From NCBI GenBank assembly GCA_033807695.1, contig CM066305.1, forward strand, positions 2,542,001 to 2,606,000: a stretch of 64,000 nucleotides of DNA, written 5' to 3'. The notes beneath the pieces are model-generated. The model saw nothing but the letters and a program-made list of their open reading frames with translations. It made no database searches and was not told the DNA's origin. A program made the translations under genes and the position numbers. Position 1 is the first letter of the stretch. Every line of letters begins with the position of its first letter. The stretch is from Daedaleopsis sinensis (Eukaryota > Basidiomycota > Agaricomycetes > Polyporales > Polyporaceae). Shown here piece by piece: positions 33,461 through 44,100 of the stretch.

Positions 33461-34242
33461 TCACCCTCGCATCTGGCGAAGCAGATATCGTAGCAAGCTC
33501 CCAGGATTGATGTACTCTGCGGGGTAATACTTTGCAGATCTCCTCGAGTACTCCGCGAGCTCCCACTCGTACTTGAATATGCATGGTTTGCCTTCAACCG
33601 GAGCAGCAAACAGATCGCAGATGTTAACGTGCGTTTTCATGACGATCTTCAGGTGCCATGAGGGACGCAGCTGAGCGCGACAATCTAAACGGACGCACCT
33701 TGCGACATTCCCACAACGTCTCCGGGGCAGGTTCGACTTTCAGCGCGGCGCAAAGGTTCTGCCACGCGCGAGTCTCGTACCGCAACAGACCGCTGGGGTC
33801 GTTGAAGAGGCGCATCATTGCATCTTGCAAGCCCACACTGGCTAATCGTCTATTGTCGTTGCCCACTTTCCATCCGAAAGCCTCGCACATGGAAAAGAAC
33901 TCGTCTAGGAATGATGCAGAGGGATTGTAGTGAAACTCTGGGTAGAGCGCGAAGAACTCGGCGATGGGGTCCAGATTATCTTCGAGCTCGCTGTCCATTT
34001 TCTACTGCCATTTTAATCGTCAGTTCCAAGTTATAGACCTCAGAGCCAGTGGTACGTACTACTTCTTCGACTAGTACCTCCTCGAGCCAACCACCTTTTA
34101 TGTGCGCGTACCGACAAGTGTTCCCGACACGACAGGTCCCGTTGTCGACGTATCCAAGATCTCTCGAGACGTTGTAAGAATGAACTGCGAACGGCGATGA
34201 AGTATGAGGTGCAAATACACCGTCTAGAAGAGGACCCTCCAT
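33461..34242 (-). CDS. Array copy C: family member with degenerate zinc finger
   Basis: Exons 34060-34242, 33699-34001 and 33461-33646, all phase 0; 223 aa. Exon 1 encodes an extended N-terminus and then DLGYVDNGTCRVGNTCRYAH. Aligned with copies A, E and F, the first zinc ligand Cys is replaced by Asp, while the other two Cys and the His remain. Exon 2 reads FFALYPEFHYNPSASFLDEF, LQDAMMRLFND and AWQNLCAALKVEPAPE. Exon 3 reads THVNICDLFAAPVEGKP, then YSRRSAKYYPAEYINPGSLL. An alternative donor 18 nt earlier (exon 1 ending at 34078) is also in frame; I preferred GTACGT. The missing ligand should prevent normal zinc coordination. Confidence 0.72.
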
Positions 34243-34651
34243 TATAATTTAATATCCCAACCCAGTGCCCGAGTTTGACATCGACTATAGTAGGTGTAAA
34301 TCAACAGGGACATCAACGGAGCCATCCAGGATGGGTTATCCTTCCCAGTACGACTTCGAAGTTCACTGCGGGAATTCGGCCGATCATGCCATAATGCGGC
34401 AACCCTTCGAGCAATGCTCCATTCTACGCCGTACGGCGAACCCGCAGCCAGTAGGGCACTCTATTAAGGTGCGTATGAACCATTCCGGATGCAATGTGTA
34501 ACTGAATCTGCATGCGCATCGGGGCCCCCATATGCAGTACGGACACTGGAACACATTTAAACCAACAGGGAGACGCAACACAGGCCATCTCTAATATTGA
34601 TTGTGTATAGTGCACAAAGTTCTACGCGTATTCTATTTTGCTTGTCGCCAA
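34243..34651. other. Spacer between array copies C and D
   Basis: Short, no gene seen. The minus strand just upstream of copy C is AT-rich (ATATTAAATTATAATGG). Confidence 0.5.
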
Positions 34652-35539
34652 TCACTGCGGACTACTATGGACCGCCTTCGTCTTCGCCTTCGCCGTCGTC
34701 TTCGTCGTCTTCGTCGTCATCTTCGTCGTCATCTTCGTCCTCGCCTTCGCCTTCGCCTTCGATGTTCTAGCACTGTGTTTGGGCAAGCCACGGGAGAGGG
34801 ATGGTGCAAATATGTGACGCAGCAGGTGGTGCAGAAGACTACCAGCATTCGCGTCGTCGCGGGAGAAGATTTTACCGGTCTTCATGGTGTATCGACTAAG
34901 CTTCACCTCGTTGTCGAACCTCTCTACTGGCTTTGCTAGGTTGGGACGGCGTGTGAAGTCCACAAGATTGACATGAGTACCGTCCACAATCTGCCCGCGA
35001 TACGTATGAGTGTGGTACTCGAGGCGTGATGCATGATGTGCGAGCGCAAGTACATACCTCACGGCATTTGGCAATGTCGTCAGGGATAGGATCGATGCCA
35101 AGGGCACCGCATAATCTCTGCCACGCCCTCAAGTCGTCGACGTCCTTCCCATATATAGCTTGAAATTCATGCACCATCGCGTTCTTCAACAACTCCTTCT
35201 CCGCATCTCGTCTCGTCTTCTTCCACTTTTCAGAGAGCCGTTGGAACTCCTCGAGAAATGGCTTGGTCCGGTCGTACTTAAATTGAGGGTGATTGGCGAA
35301 ATATGCATCTATATAGCTGCGATGATTCGTAGCCTGAGTAATACTCTATGTTAAACTTAGCCACCTCGTAGCGTGGGTGATATTGCTGGACACGACATTA
35401 CCAGACGCACCGCGCTAGGGTTGAATGCGTTGGGTCGCGCGCGAACCCGCAGTGCAAATCGATTCAAAGACTCTACGCTTTGTGCGTCGAGTCGGAACAT
35501 CGACTTGAGATGTCGAGAGAGGAAGATTGGCATTGGCAT
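34652..35539 (-). CDS. Array copy D: family member without zinc finger, with Lys/Thr-rich tail
   Basis: Two firm exons: 35058-35333 (YFANHPQFKYDRTKPFLEEF, LKNAMVHEFQAIYG, WQRLCGALGIDPIPDD) and 34652-34990 (THVNLVDFTRRPNLAKP, YTMKTGKIFSRDDANAGSLL). The intron between them is 67 nt. The 5' end is uncertain. One in-frame option is an exon at 35411-35539 (ATG at 35539, donor GTGCGT) encoding 43 residues without cysteines; no CCCH motif is found upstream. The C-terminus is extended by about 40 residues rich in Lys, Thr and Ala, encoded by a simple repeat. This basic tail is absent from the other copies. Confidence 0.62.
34674..34761. repeat. CTTCGTCGT-like simple repeat encoding the copy D tail
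   Basis: Imperfect CTTCGTCGT, CTTCGCC and CATCTTCGTCGT units over about 90 bp. Read on the minus strand they give a run of AAG, ACG, GCG and ATG codons, the Lys/Thr/Ala tail of copy D. Confidence 0.85.
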
Positions 35540-36021
35540 GATCACTGTATGTGGCAGCGGTTGTAGCGAATACGCGTGAAGTACGAGGGCGAGATCGTGG
35601 GTGGCTGGAAGGCGTTGCAGCGAGGGCTATGTATGGACGGTACGCCTCATGCTGGGGGCGTGTGAGGACGTAAGGTATCTGCCGGTCAAGAAGCGTGTCA
35701 GTACCTGGTGCTGCGGTAGTCAGAACTTTACTTTTGACGTGGAGTCCGGCTCGGTGTTCTTCTACACATGGGCCCAGTGCCTTTCAGTGTGCCCAGCATC
35801 GTCTACTTATACGGGCCTCGATGCAGCATGCATGGACACGGCCGTGCTCAGAAGCGAGAATTAGCTTGTATCTGAGTGCAACATCCATGGACAGCTCCAG
35901 GGGACATTTGACGGCACTGAGCAGTAGTCGGGGCACCCTTCCACACCCACATCTCGCGATTAAACCTGCGATCCAATTGGTCAGAGTGCCGTACAGGATG
36001 TTCACTTATAGCCAGTTACAG
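35540..36021. other. Spacer between array copies D and E
   Basis: No gene seen. Plus-strand frames here show no domain. Confidence 0.5.
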
Positions 36022-36771
36022 CTATGCGTCGCGAGAGGGTGGACTGAGTATGTGACGGAGCAGAAAACGCAACAAACTTCCAGCATGAACATTACTCCTC
36101 GGAAAAATCCTCCCTGTGCTCCTCGAGTACGAAGCGAGCTCCTGCTCAGTGTCGAAGATAGTGTGACGGCCCAGGGTGGGGGCTTCAACAAGATCGCAGA
36201 TGTTGACATGCGTGGCCATGACCAGCCATGTACCATGCCATTCGACTACTATGAGTACATCACACCAACAGCTTGATCAGAGCGGCGTACCTTCTGGCAT
36301 TTCTTCAGCTTGTCTGGCACCGGGTCTATCTCGAGAGCTCGGCACAGCGCTTGCCAGGCCTTGAGGTCGCCCACAGCAGTTCCGTACGTGTTGTTGAACT
36401 GCTTGACCATTGCATCCTGGAGAAGAAAACGTGCCTCCTCCCTGTCAGGATGCTCCCGGTCCCAGCCGAACTGATCGCACATCGCGTAGAACTGTGGCAT
36501 GAACGACGCGGTGGGGTCGTACTCGAAGGTCGAATATCCTTCAAAGTATCGGGCGACGTAGTCGATAGAAGAATCCGCATCTTTCTTTCGGGGCCGACTT
36601 TTGCGGCTCTGTTTGCCAGACTAGGATGCAGGCACATTATAAAGACATACGAAGGTCAAAAAAGTCTAAACGTACCCCTCGCACTTGCGACCCTTCTATG
36701 TGGTCAAACTTGCAATCGTCTCCGAATCGACATGTCCCCTTCTCGGCGAATTGGTAGCAGATGGGAGGCAT
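36022..36771 (-). CDS. Array copy E: CCCH family member with a damaged splice acceptor
   Basis: Exon-like blocks: 36676-36771, 36291-36620 and 36022-36225 (209 aa if joined). Exon 1 has an intact finger (CYQFAEKGTC, RFGDDCKFDH; Cys 5, 14, 20; His 24). Exon 2 reads YFEGYSTFEYDPTASFMPQF, FGWDREHPDREEA, LQDAMVKQFNNTYG and WQALCRALEIDPVPDK. Exon 3 reads THVNICDLVEAPTLG, then YSRSTGRIFPRSNVHAGSLL. In the other copies AG directly precedes the LVM/IVM codons of exon 3; here that dinucleotide is GG (36226-36227). The only upstream AGs (catAG, tagtAG) put exon 3 out of frame. The copy may therefore be a very recent pseudogene, or make a protein with another C-terminus ending at 36006. Confidence 0.7.
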
Positions 36772-37322
36772 CGATGCAGTGGGTGGAAGTGTAGTCTTGA
36801 CAAGATGCGTGTGGTGCAGGTCGAAGGGCACGCCCGTTTAGAGTTGTCGCTTAAGCATTTTAAGGTCCCACGTCCGCGTTCGATCGCAAATGAATGGGAT
36901 GGCGCTCGGGAGACGGCGTAATCTTGCGAGTAGATGCATCATAACGTCGAGACCAGCGAGCGACGACCTTGGCTTGTGAGGAGTATGATACAAACCAAGT
37001 CGCTGTTGATGTCTTGATAAGCGAAGAGAAATTATAGTCTGCTTGCTGAGCATAAAGTGATCACATTGTCGTTGATATCTATTCGAGTAGCCCCCGGGGC
37101 ACCAACAGGAGCAGCGACGTCAGTCTTGAATGCATCGTTACGACATTAGGAACACTCGCCTGTAAAGCAGGATATACACTCGTAGAGGACACTAATGCAA
37201 TGACGACCGATATAGACAGCATGATATACATACGATATCAAATGAGCACCTGGACAGAGCACACCGTTCACCACTCTAGATCGTCAGCTTCTCCTTCTCC
37301 ATCATCCTACGCCGGTCGGTGA
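36772..37322. other. Spacer between array copies E and F
   Basis: No gene seen. The minus strand just upstream of copy E has TGCATC before the ATG, as does copy F. Confidence 0.5.
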
Positions 37323-38022
37323 CTAGAAGATGGGGCGAAGAAGGAAGCGCAGCAAGCTTCCTGCATGGATGTTGCTCCGCGGGTAAATCTTGCCCGTTTT
37401 CTTGGTATACTCAGCAAGTTCCTTTTCGGTAGGGAAGGTCTGCGGTGTGCCCAGGGTCGGCGCTTCCACCAGGTCGCAGATATTGACATGAGTTTGTAGG
37501 ACCAACTGAAGGGGAACGATCAGCACTCGCGGCAGAACAGTGTCAGGGACAGTACCTCGCGACATTCCCACAGCCTGTTTGGCACCGGTTCAATCTCGAG
37601 TGCGTGACACAGGGCTTGCCATGCTTCAAGGTCGTTGACAGCAGTGCCGTACATGCCATTGAACTGTAAGGCGACCGCATCCTGCAGATGACCCTTCGCC
37701 TCGCGTTCGTCTTCGCGCTTCCACTTGAACTGCTGGGACAAGTTCTGGAACTCGTCCGTGAAGGACGACGTGGGGTCGTAGTCGTACTCCGGATAAGCCT
37801 CGAAGAACTGTGCGATGTGGTTCCCCGAGCTTGCTGCGTTGCTCTCAGAGTGGCGTCTGCGGGGCCGAGTCGCCTGAGGAGACGTCGTTACGTGTTGGGG
37901 TCGATGTTGTGAACGATGTGCTTGCTCACCCTGCTCCCATGCGCCGTTCTGACGTGTTCATATCTACAGTCCTCGCCAAATCGACATTTTCCACTTGTGG
38001 CGAATCGGTAGCAGATGGCCAT
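37323..38022 (-). CDS. Array copy F: CCCH zinc-finger protein of the tandem family
   Basis: Three phase-0 exons: 37930-38022, 37556-37873 and 37323-37505; 197 aa. Finger: CYRFATSGKC, RFGEDCRYEH (Cys 4, 13, 19; His 23), canonical CX8CX5CX3H. Exon 2: basic RPRRRH, then FFEAYPEYDYDPTSSFTDEF, LQDAVALQFNGMYGTAVND and WQALCHALEIEPVPNR. Exon 3: THVNICDLVEAPTLG, then YTKKTGKIYPRSNIHAGSLL. Introns are 56 and 50 nt. Copies E and F are the closest pair by eye (AVxDLxAWQALCxALEIxPVP; CDLVEAPTLG), so they probably arose by the latest duplication. This is the cleanest member for defining the family. Molecular role unknown; RNA binding is inferred from the finger only. Confidence 0.82.
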
Positions 38023-38977
38023 GATGCAGCGGTGTAGTACGGTGGGTGGAGTAATAACGGGGTGGGATATGAGTACTTGAGTGGGGGCGGTTGGTTGGCT
38101 CAGGGTCTAAGGCCACGTATCCGATTTAGGTTCTCGGCTAATTTGCCTCTTGAGGTCTGAAGATCTGACGTCGCGATGATTTAGAGCGCTCACAGTTGAG
38201 GACCAACGAAAGTACCAATGAGCAATTGAGCCCTATTGTAAAAAGGAATTATCTTCATCATTCTTGGTCACCCGGACGTCATCCTCGAGTCTGCTTTGGA
38301 TTTTTTTGGTTCAAGGGGGCGTTGCAGTTCATCCATCTTGCATGTCTTCCTAACAGTCTTGAGTATATTAACGATATGCATCGCGCATCCATTCTTGGTC
38401 CGCTACGGCGTTGGGATGCATGAGCACCAACATGACAATGTTCAAGCAGCGAACGATCAAGAAGTCACGCTTCGAAGTAGCGAACACACGACACACATCG
38501 TTGATCCCGCATTCATGCCGACTCTTGACGCAAACCAATCTTGAGGACCACAGACTTGTCCAGAGCCGCTTGTAGTAGTTTCGTGGCAGGCACACTTAGT
38601 CCGTTTGGAAACTTAGTTTGCGAGTCTTGTGGACTTGGTCATTGAGGTCAGACAGAACACGCCACACAAGTTTGATATCTTGATCCCCAGAATGCTTCAT
38701 TGCTTAAACGGAATGAGCATACAGGGACCGCGTCGTCAAACACCTAGCCCCCAATGTCCTGGTAACGGAGTGAGCCACGCGACGGGATGAATACGATAAA
38801 CAATGAAGTGCCGACCTAGAACAATGATGCCTGTGCTATCTGTGCGTGGTGGAGTGCAATTAGTCATATCTAGAGAGCATCAAGAAAGAAACGTCAGTGA
38901 ACTCCAGTAAATTACTGTTGGCGCGACTCACCTAAAATACAGCATGGATAGGGTCACTGTTGGGCGCTCCACGGCCC
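38023..38977. other. Spacer between the array and the PPR gene
   Basis: About 950 bp, relatively AT-rich. It should contain the promoter of copy F and the 3' flank of the PPR-like gene. No gene seen. Confidence 0.5.
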
Positions 38978-41179
38978 TCAGCTTTTATGTGATGGGTGCA
39001 GCTCCGCAACTCTAGACGACTCCTCCGAGGAGACCACACCGAGCTCAGGCTCAACCGATGATGTCGACTCCTCCACTGACGATGTCGACTCTTCAACTGA
39101 CGACGTCGACTCTTCAACTGGCGTCGACTTCTCAACGAACGACAGTCGTCGTTCCCTCGGCTTCGCTCTCCGATCGACCCGCCGCCTCTCCTCGACCTCG
39201 TTCTGTGGACGATAGTTGACCATGACCCGCCAGACCTCCCTCGACACGGCCGTGCGTCTGCCCGCGTCGCGCAAGAACACGTTCTTCCCGCCCCAGACGC
39301 GCCGGCCCATCCGCTCCTTGATGCGCTGGATGTCCCGCGCGATCACGTCCTCGACGCGTTTCTCAAGCACCTCCAGCTCGTCGAGCTCGCGCCGCAGGAT
39401 CGCGAGGTGCAGGTCGACGTTGAACGTCTTCTTCGCCTCCTCGCGCTCGCGGAACTCGGGCGCTTGGAGGTTGTATACCAGGTGCGGGGGGGCGGAGCGG
39501 GGCTCCCGAGAGGAGGATGAGGGGTTGAAGTACGTCGAGAACTGCGACGTGAAGTCGGCGGTGGGGAGGATAACGGGTTCGTCGGTGGGGCCGTCCTCGG
39601 GAGCGCGTTGAGGTCGATGGAGGCCCGACTGGATCCACTGTTCCCGGATAGCCCCGAAGTACTCGATGTCGTGGCGTTTCCAGACGACTGTGCGCTTCAC
39701 CCTCGCGAGGGTCCATCGTAGGAGCTCGATCCTCTTGTTGCTGTTCGCGAGCGAGATCACAGGGAGGTAGAGACTGCGATTCATTGACATGGTCGGCGCA
39801 GGGATTTCTGCTGGCGCGAGCGTCTTGGCCAACCTACGTAGCGACTGGTTCTGGGCGGTTTCGACCTCGCTCGCGACAAGGATGTAATGTCGAGAGAGCA
39901 CGAAATGTCTCGCTTTCGAAAGCCACCGGAGGAGTATGTGGAACGTCGTCGTGTTAGGCGTCACGTGTGGAGGCTTGTACGGCGCGACCTGGGGGTTAGA
40001 AACTCCGAAATCGTCTTCATCCTCCTCGTCGAACTCGGGATTGGAGGAAGACGAGGGTAGGGGTGTGGTGATGACCTCGAACGTCTGCACGAGTTTGGAG
40101 ACGTTCCTTGTGCGTCCGAGGAAGTCAAGGGCGGTATGGAAGGCGGACCGGGTGAAAGGCAGCTGGGTGGGGAGTTGGAGGGACGCGCCGACCTCTACCT
40201 CCACGTCCGAGGACGCTTCGCGCGTACCCCAGTACTCCAGAGGGGGCCGGTCCGGATAGTCGAGATCGACGCCATAGGCTTGCCGTAGGATCGCCTTGAA
40301 CCCGTCCATGTCCATCGTCTCCTTCAATATCCGGAACACGAGGTCGACGTTGTAGGACGCGTACGGAACGCGGTTCGCAGCCATCTCCGAGATGATGCTA
40401 TAGCAGTGTTGCGTGATCTCCCCCGCCAGCTTCGAGCGATCGAGATGCCATACTGGCAAGGTCAAGCGATGGCATAACGCCTGAAGACAGAGAGCGTACG
40501 TCTTGGGTTCCTTCACCAGGCCTAAACGTCCGATCTCTAGCAAGACCATCATGGCGCCGTTGTAGTTCCCAACCGCCGCGAACAGCTCCAAGACGCAATG
40601 GTAGTCCTGCAAAGCGGGCGTGTCTCCGGAGCTCCGAATGTTACGGATGACCTTCTGGAAGCGTCCCTCGTACAAGCGGTCTTCCACGAACCTGCGGCCA
40701 TTCGCCAGTCGTTGAGAGTGTGTGAAGCGCACGTTGGATGCAGGAGGAGCGCATTTCCGGAGCACTCCTTGGTGGATGTCCAGAGGCACCTTCGCCGTGC
40801 CGAAAAATCGCAAGAGTTCGAGGTAGCTTGCCCACACCCGGTCGTGCGATGGTCGGCTTATGGACAGTAGACTGCGTATGTCCTCGGCCTTCTGTCTGCG
40901 CATGACATTGAGACGGCTCTCGCCGCGGATGGCGGAGGAGCTGGAGGAGGCGGTGGAATGTTCAGCGGGGTATGGGACGGCCAGCGCGTCATGACTGGTC
41001 AAGGAGGCGTGGAAATGGCGGGCATCAGGGAGTCTGGCGGGTGTGGCAAGTCTTAGCTTGCGTGCATAGCGATGGGCCATACGACAGAGCAGAGTCACAA
41101 GTGAGGAGAGCGTGGACGACGTCCGGGACAGCGACGTCGGACACCTCCCGCCCAGTCGCAGTGACCGAATTTTTGCCAC
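38978..41179 (-). CDS. PPR-like mitochondrial protein
   Basis: Single exon, 733 codons from the ATG at 41179. The N-terminus is Arg/Ser/Leu-rich without acidic residues, and a second in-frame Met (residue 34, MAHRYARKLRLATPARL) starts a classical mitochondrial presequence. Either could be the true start. The middle has helical-repeat spacing with PPR-type pieces: DYHCVLELFAAVGNYNGAM, KTYALCLQALC, then TPNTTTFHILLRWLSKARHF. The C-terminal third is charged and coiled-coil-like (LRRELDELEVLEKRVEDVIA) and ends in three VEESTSS repeats. PPR proteins bind organellar RNA and control its processing or translation. The repeats are degenerate, so I cannot say which transcript it serves or name an orthologue. 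Confidence 0.7.
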   Translation of the reverse strand: MAKIRSLRLGGRCPTSLSRTSSTLSSLVTLLCRMAHRYARKLRLATPARLPDARHFHASLTSHDALAVPYPAEHSTASSSSSAIRGESRLNVMRRQKAEDIRSLLSISRPSHDRVWASYLELLRFFGTAKVPLDIHQGVLRKCAPPASNVRFTHSQRLANGRRFVEDRLYEGRFQKVIRNIRSSGDTPALQDYHCVLELFAAVGNYNGAMMVLLEIGRLGLVKEPKTYALCLQALCHRLTLPVWHLDRSKLAGEITQHCYSIISEMAANRVPYASYNVDLVFRILKETMDMDGFKAILRQAYGVDLDYPDRPPLEYWGTREASSDVEVEVGASLQLPTQLPFTRSAFHTALDFLGRTRNVSKLVQTFEVITTPLPSSSSNPEFDEEDEDDFGVSNPQVAPYKPPHVTPNTTTFHILLRWLSKARHFVLSRHYILVASEVETAQNQSLRRLAKTLAPAEIPAPTMSMNRSLYLPVISLANSNKRIELLRWTLARVKRTVVWKRHDIEYFGAIREQWIQSGLHRPQRAPEDGPTDEPVILPTADFTSQFSTYFNPSSSSREPRSAPPHLVYNLQAPEFREREEAKKTFNVDLHLAILRRELDELEVLEKRVEDVIARDIQRIKERMGRRVWGGKNVFLRDAGRRTAVSREVWRVMVNYRPQNEVEERRRVDRRAKPRERRLSFVEKSTPVEESTSSVEESTSSVEESTSSVEPELGVVSSEESSRVAELHPSHKS
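39056..39135. repeat. 21-bp tandem repeat inside the PPR-like gene
   Basis: Three near-identical 21-bp units encode VEESTSS on the minus strand close to the protein's C-terminus. Confidence 0.85.
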
Positions 41180-44100
41180 GTGACAGGCGCGTCGGCTCCC
41201 GAAAAGGAAAGCCGAAGCTTATCATACGTCGGACATACAATCGTTAACCTCAGTATGATGGCCAGTTCAAAAGGTAGGAGAGAGCTTTTTATCTACTGCT
41301 GATGTCGCCATATTGATCAGATATAAGTTGGCGGGGTTTATGACACAGGACTCATTCGTAGCAGTAATATCAGACTCATTCTCATCTGGAATACGTTTGA
41401 TCGTCTTCCGACGGTGACAAAAGTCCACTATACGTCCAGTAGTGTGTCATCGGCTTGCGTTGGGCCCTGGAACGTTGCTTCTAACCAGGGTCTAAACACG
41501 AAAGGTCTAGTCGAACTCGTGTTCGAACGCTGAGGTATTGATTAGACGCCCACGGAGACACGTGTCGTGACAAATCAAGAAAGGAAAGTTGTGGGTCCAG
41601 CTTCATCATAGCTCCTCTCCTTTTAACTTAGCCACGTCCGTCGTCACCCCGCCACTGAAACTAAACCACTGGACAGCCGTCGCCGCGAAATACCTCGGTC
41701 ACGACGCGCATACACACAATGCATCGGGGCACCCACAGGCGAGGCTTGGACACGCGTCGTTCAAATATTCAAGACGCCTAGTGCCGGTACTCGTACTAAC
41801 CGCCCGTGGACGAGATTCAGACATGAGGCCTTGAGGTCTCATTCACACCCTATCTTCTCTCATCAGCCTCCGCACATGGAATTCGAACAGAGCTAGCCTC
41901 TTTCGGCTCGTCGATGCACCGGCCCAGCAGCATCGCGCCGGACTTAAGCTGTGGACAACAGTCGCCTTCCCCAGCCTTCGGCGGCCCCTATTGTGTGGGG
42001 AATCGTAACGTAAGACAAGGCCGCCAGGAGCAGCGCGTCTTGTCTCGTCTTCGTCTCTTGTGAACAACAAGTGCGGCGACATGGGCGTGAAGTCTACTGT
42101 CTAGCGGGGTCACAGCATCAAGTTCTTCCGCGACCCTCTGCGCTCGAGCCGTCGCGTAGCAGTACGTTCATCCCAGCCCTTCTCCCACGTGAAGCGACAA
42201 GCGAGTCACGCAGGAAGTAAGACCGCACAAGGCTGGTGACACCGTCAGATTCCACCCACCCATTCTGTCCAGCAGTGGTCCATGTGAGTTGCCGTAATCC
42301 TCAGACGACTGCGCACGCTTCAGGCTGGGAGGCCGACATAACCGTCTCGACAGGTAGAATGCCGCACGGTCTTCTGTGGCCTTCACACCTTCAGATGTTC
42401 TCGCGGAGCCTATACGATGACGGTCTGGACGCACCCAGGGCACAGAACACGCCGCGGTACGAGCTCATGGCGTCACGTCTCCCTTGTAAGGCGGGCCCCT
42501 GATCATCCATAAGGGGTTCTGCAAGCGTGTCGATTGGCAATGTCTTGTCGCTTGAATGCCTAGTACCCCAGGATTTCGCGAGGTACGTACTATCCTAGCA
42601 CGGGGAATCCGCGGCGCCGGAGGGTCCTGACTCGCACTGAATACACGCTCGCACCGGTCCAATGTGGCATCATCGCTCGCCGACATAAGCTAGCTTTCGC
42701 TAGATCTCGCTTACGGTCTCAATGCTCGGCCTCTCTTCTCAGCTCCTATTTCATCCGGGCGCAGGCAGATTGCAATACGATCTATATGGAGCCTCTGATG
42801 TTGTAGCTGGCATTGCAAAGTAGGCTCGCAGAGCGAACCACAGAAGACACGCATATCATAGTGCCCGTCAAACCGCCGGGACGACATTCGGCATGGAGAA
42901 GATCCAATGCCTTGGTTCGTTGCGCGGTTGCGGAGCTCGCGGGGTTTCGGACCGACATGTGACCAGAGTCCGACTCTTCCAACGACGACCTCGCTTATGC
43001 GTGTGTACAGCTCCGTCCTCGCAGCCCCAGGTGCGTGAGCCTTCCAGCCTTTGGAGAAGTCTGGAACTTCGATTGATCACTTGGGACAGGAATACCCCGA
43101 GTCGCCCGACGACATAGACGTCAAGAGAAAAATGGAGCACGTCGTTGTCAGCCATTTCCTGCGCATGCCGCCGTGCCCCGCACCATGCGAAAGCATCGAT
43201 AAGTGTAGAGTTTGGACCCTTGCTGACAAGTCCATAATAGAATCCACGATCACGATCATGTCACCACGCATCAGGGCCTCAGGGCGTCGACGGGCAACCA
43301 CGACACTTGTGGCCACGAACGAGCAAAACGCCGACGCAGCGTGTGGTTGGGCGTGGCGGTAGTGCGAACGCGTTCCCGAGTCGGTCAGTTCGCGGACTGT
43401 CGATTCGGGGATTCCGGACGCACCCCCAGCCGCGCTCTCACCGTGCTTCTGAGTTCCCCAGGAACCCGTCGATCGAGGGCGACGCCCCCCTCAGCGTCGC
43501 CCAGCTCTTCGCGTGCCCCGAGAAGGGAAGGTCGGAAGCCACCTCCCGAGCCCAAGCCCAAGCCCTTCTCCTCTACTCGACTCCCCGACGGTGCGCCCAA
43601 GGGCGCGTGCCCGATCGAGCAGGCTGTGCCCCGCTCTCCCAAGTTCCTCGTCCCGCCGGCCCCGGTGCCCCTTGTCCCTTCGCACCCCGCTGCATGCACG
43701 AGCCGACACGGCCGTGATAGACCCGGTGCGTCCCTTGTGTATATTTGTGCCCCCGTCCCGCTCGTCCGGCCGTGACGCGTCGGACACTCGCACTCAATAG
43801 CCTCGCCGAGCAGGCTGATCAGCAGGGGGAGGGGCGCGTCCAAAAACTTCTGGGGTGCGGTGTGTAATGCGAACCTTGTCACCGTGTCCCGCTCGCTCGT
43901 CCTCAGACCTCAGACCCTTTCCCCCTTGCCGCTGCTGCTGCCATCGCTGCTATGCCCTGGATCTCCCGCAATCTCGGGCGTCCGCAGGGCCTGTGTCTCC
44001 GTCGCGCCGGACGCACGCACTGAACGCGGCGCGGCCGTCTCCCACGTCGTCCCCTCGAGGGCTCCGCGGGCTCTGGCCGTTCGCGAACTCTCCGCACGTC

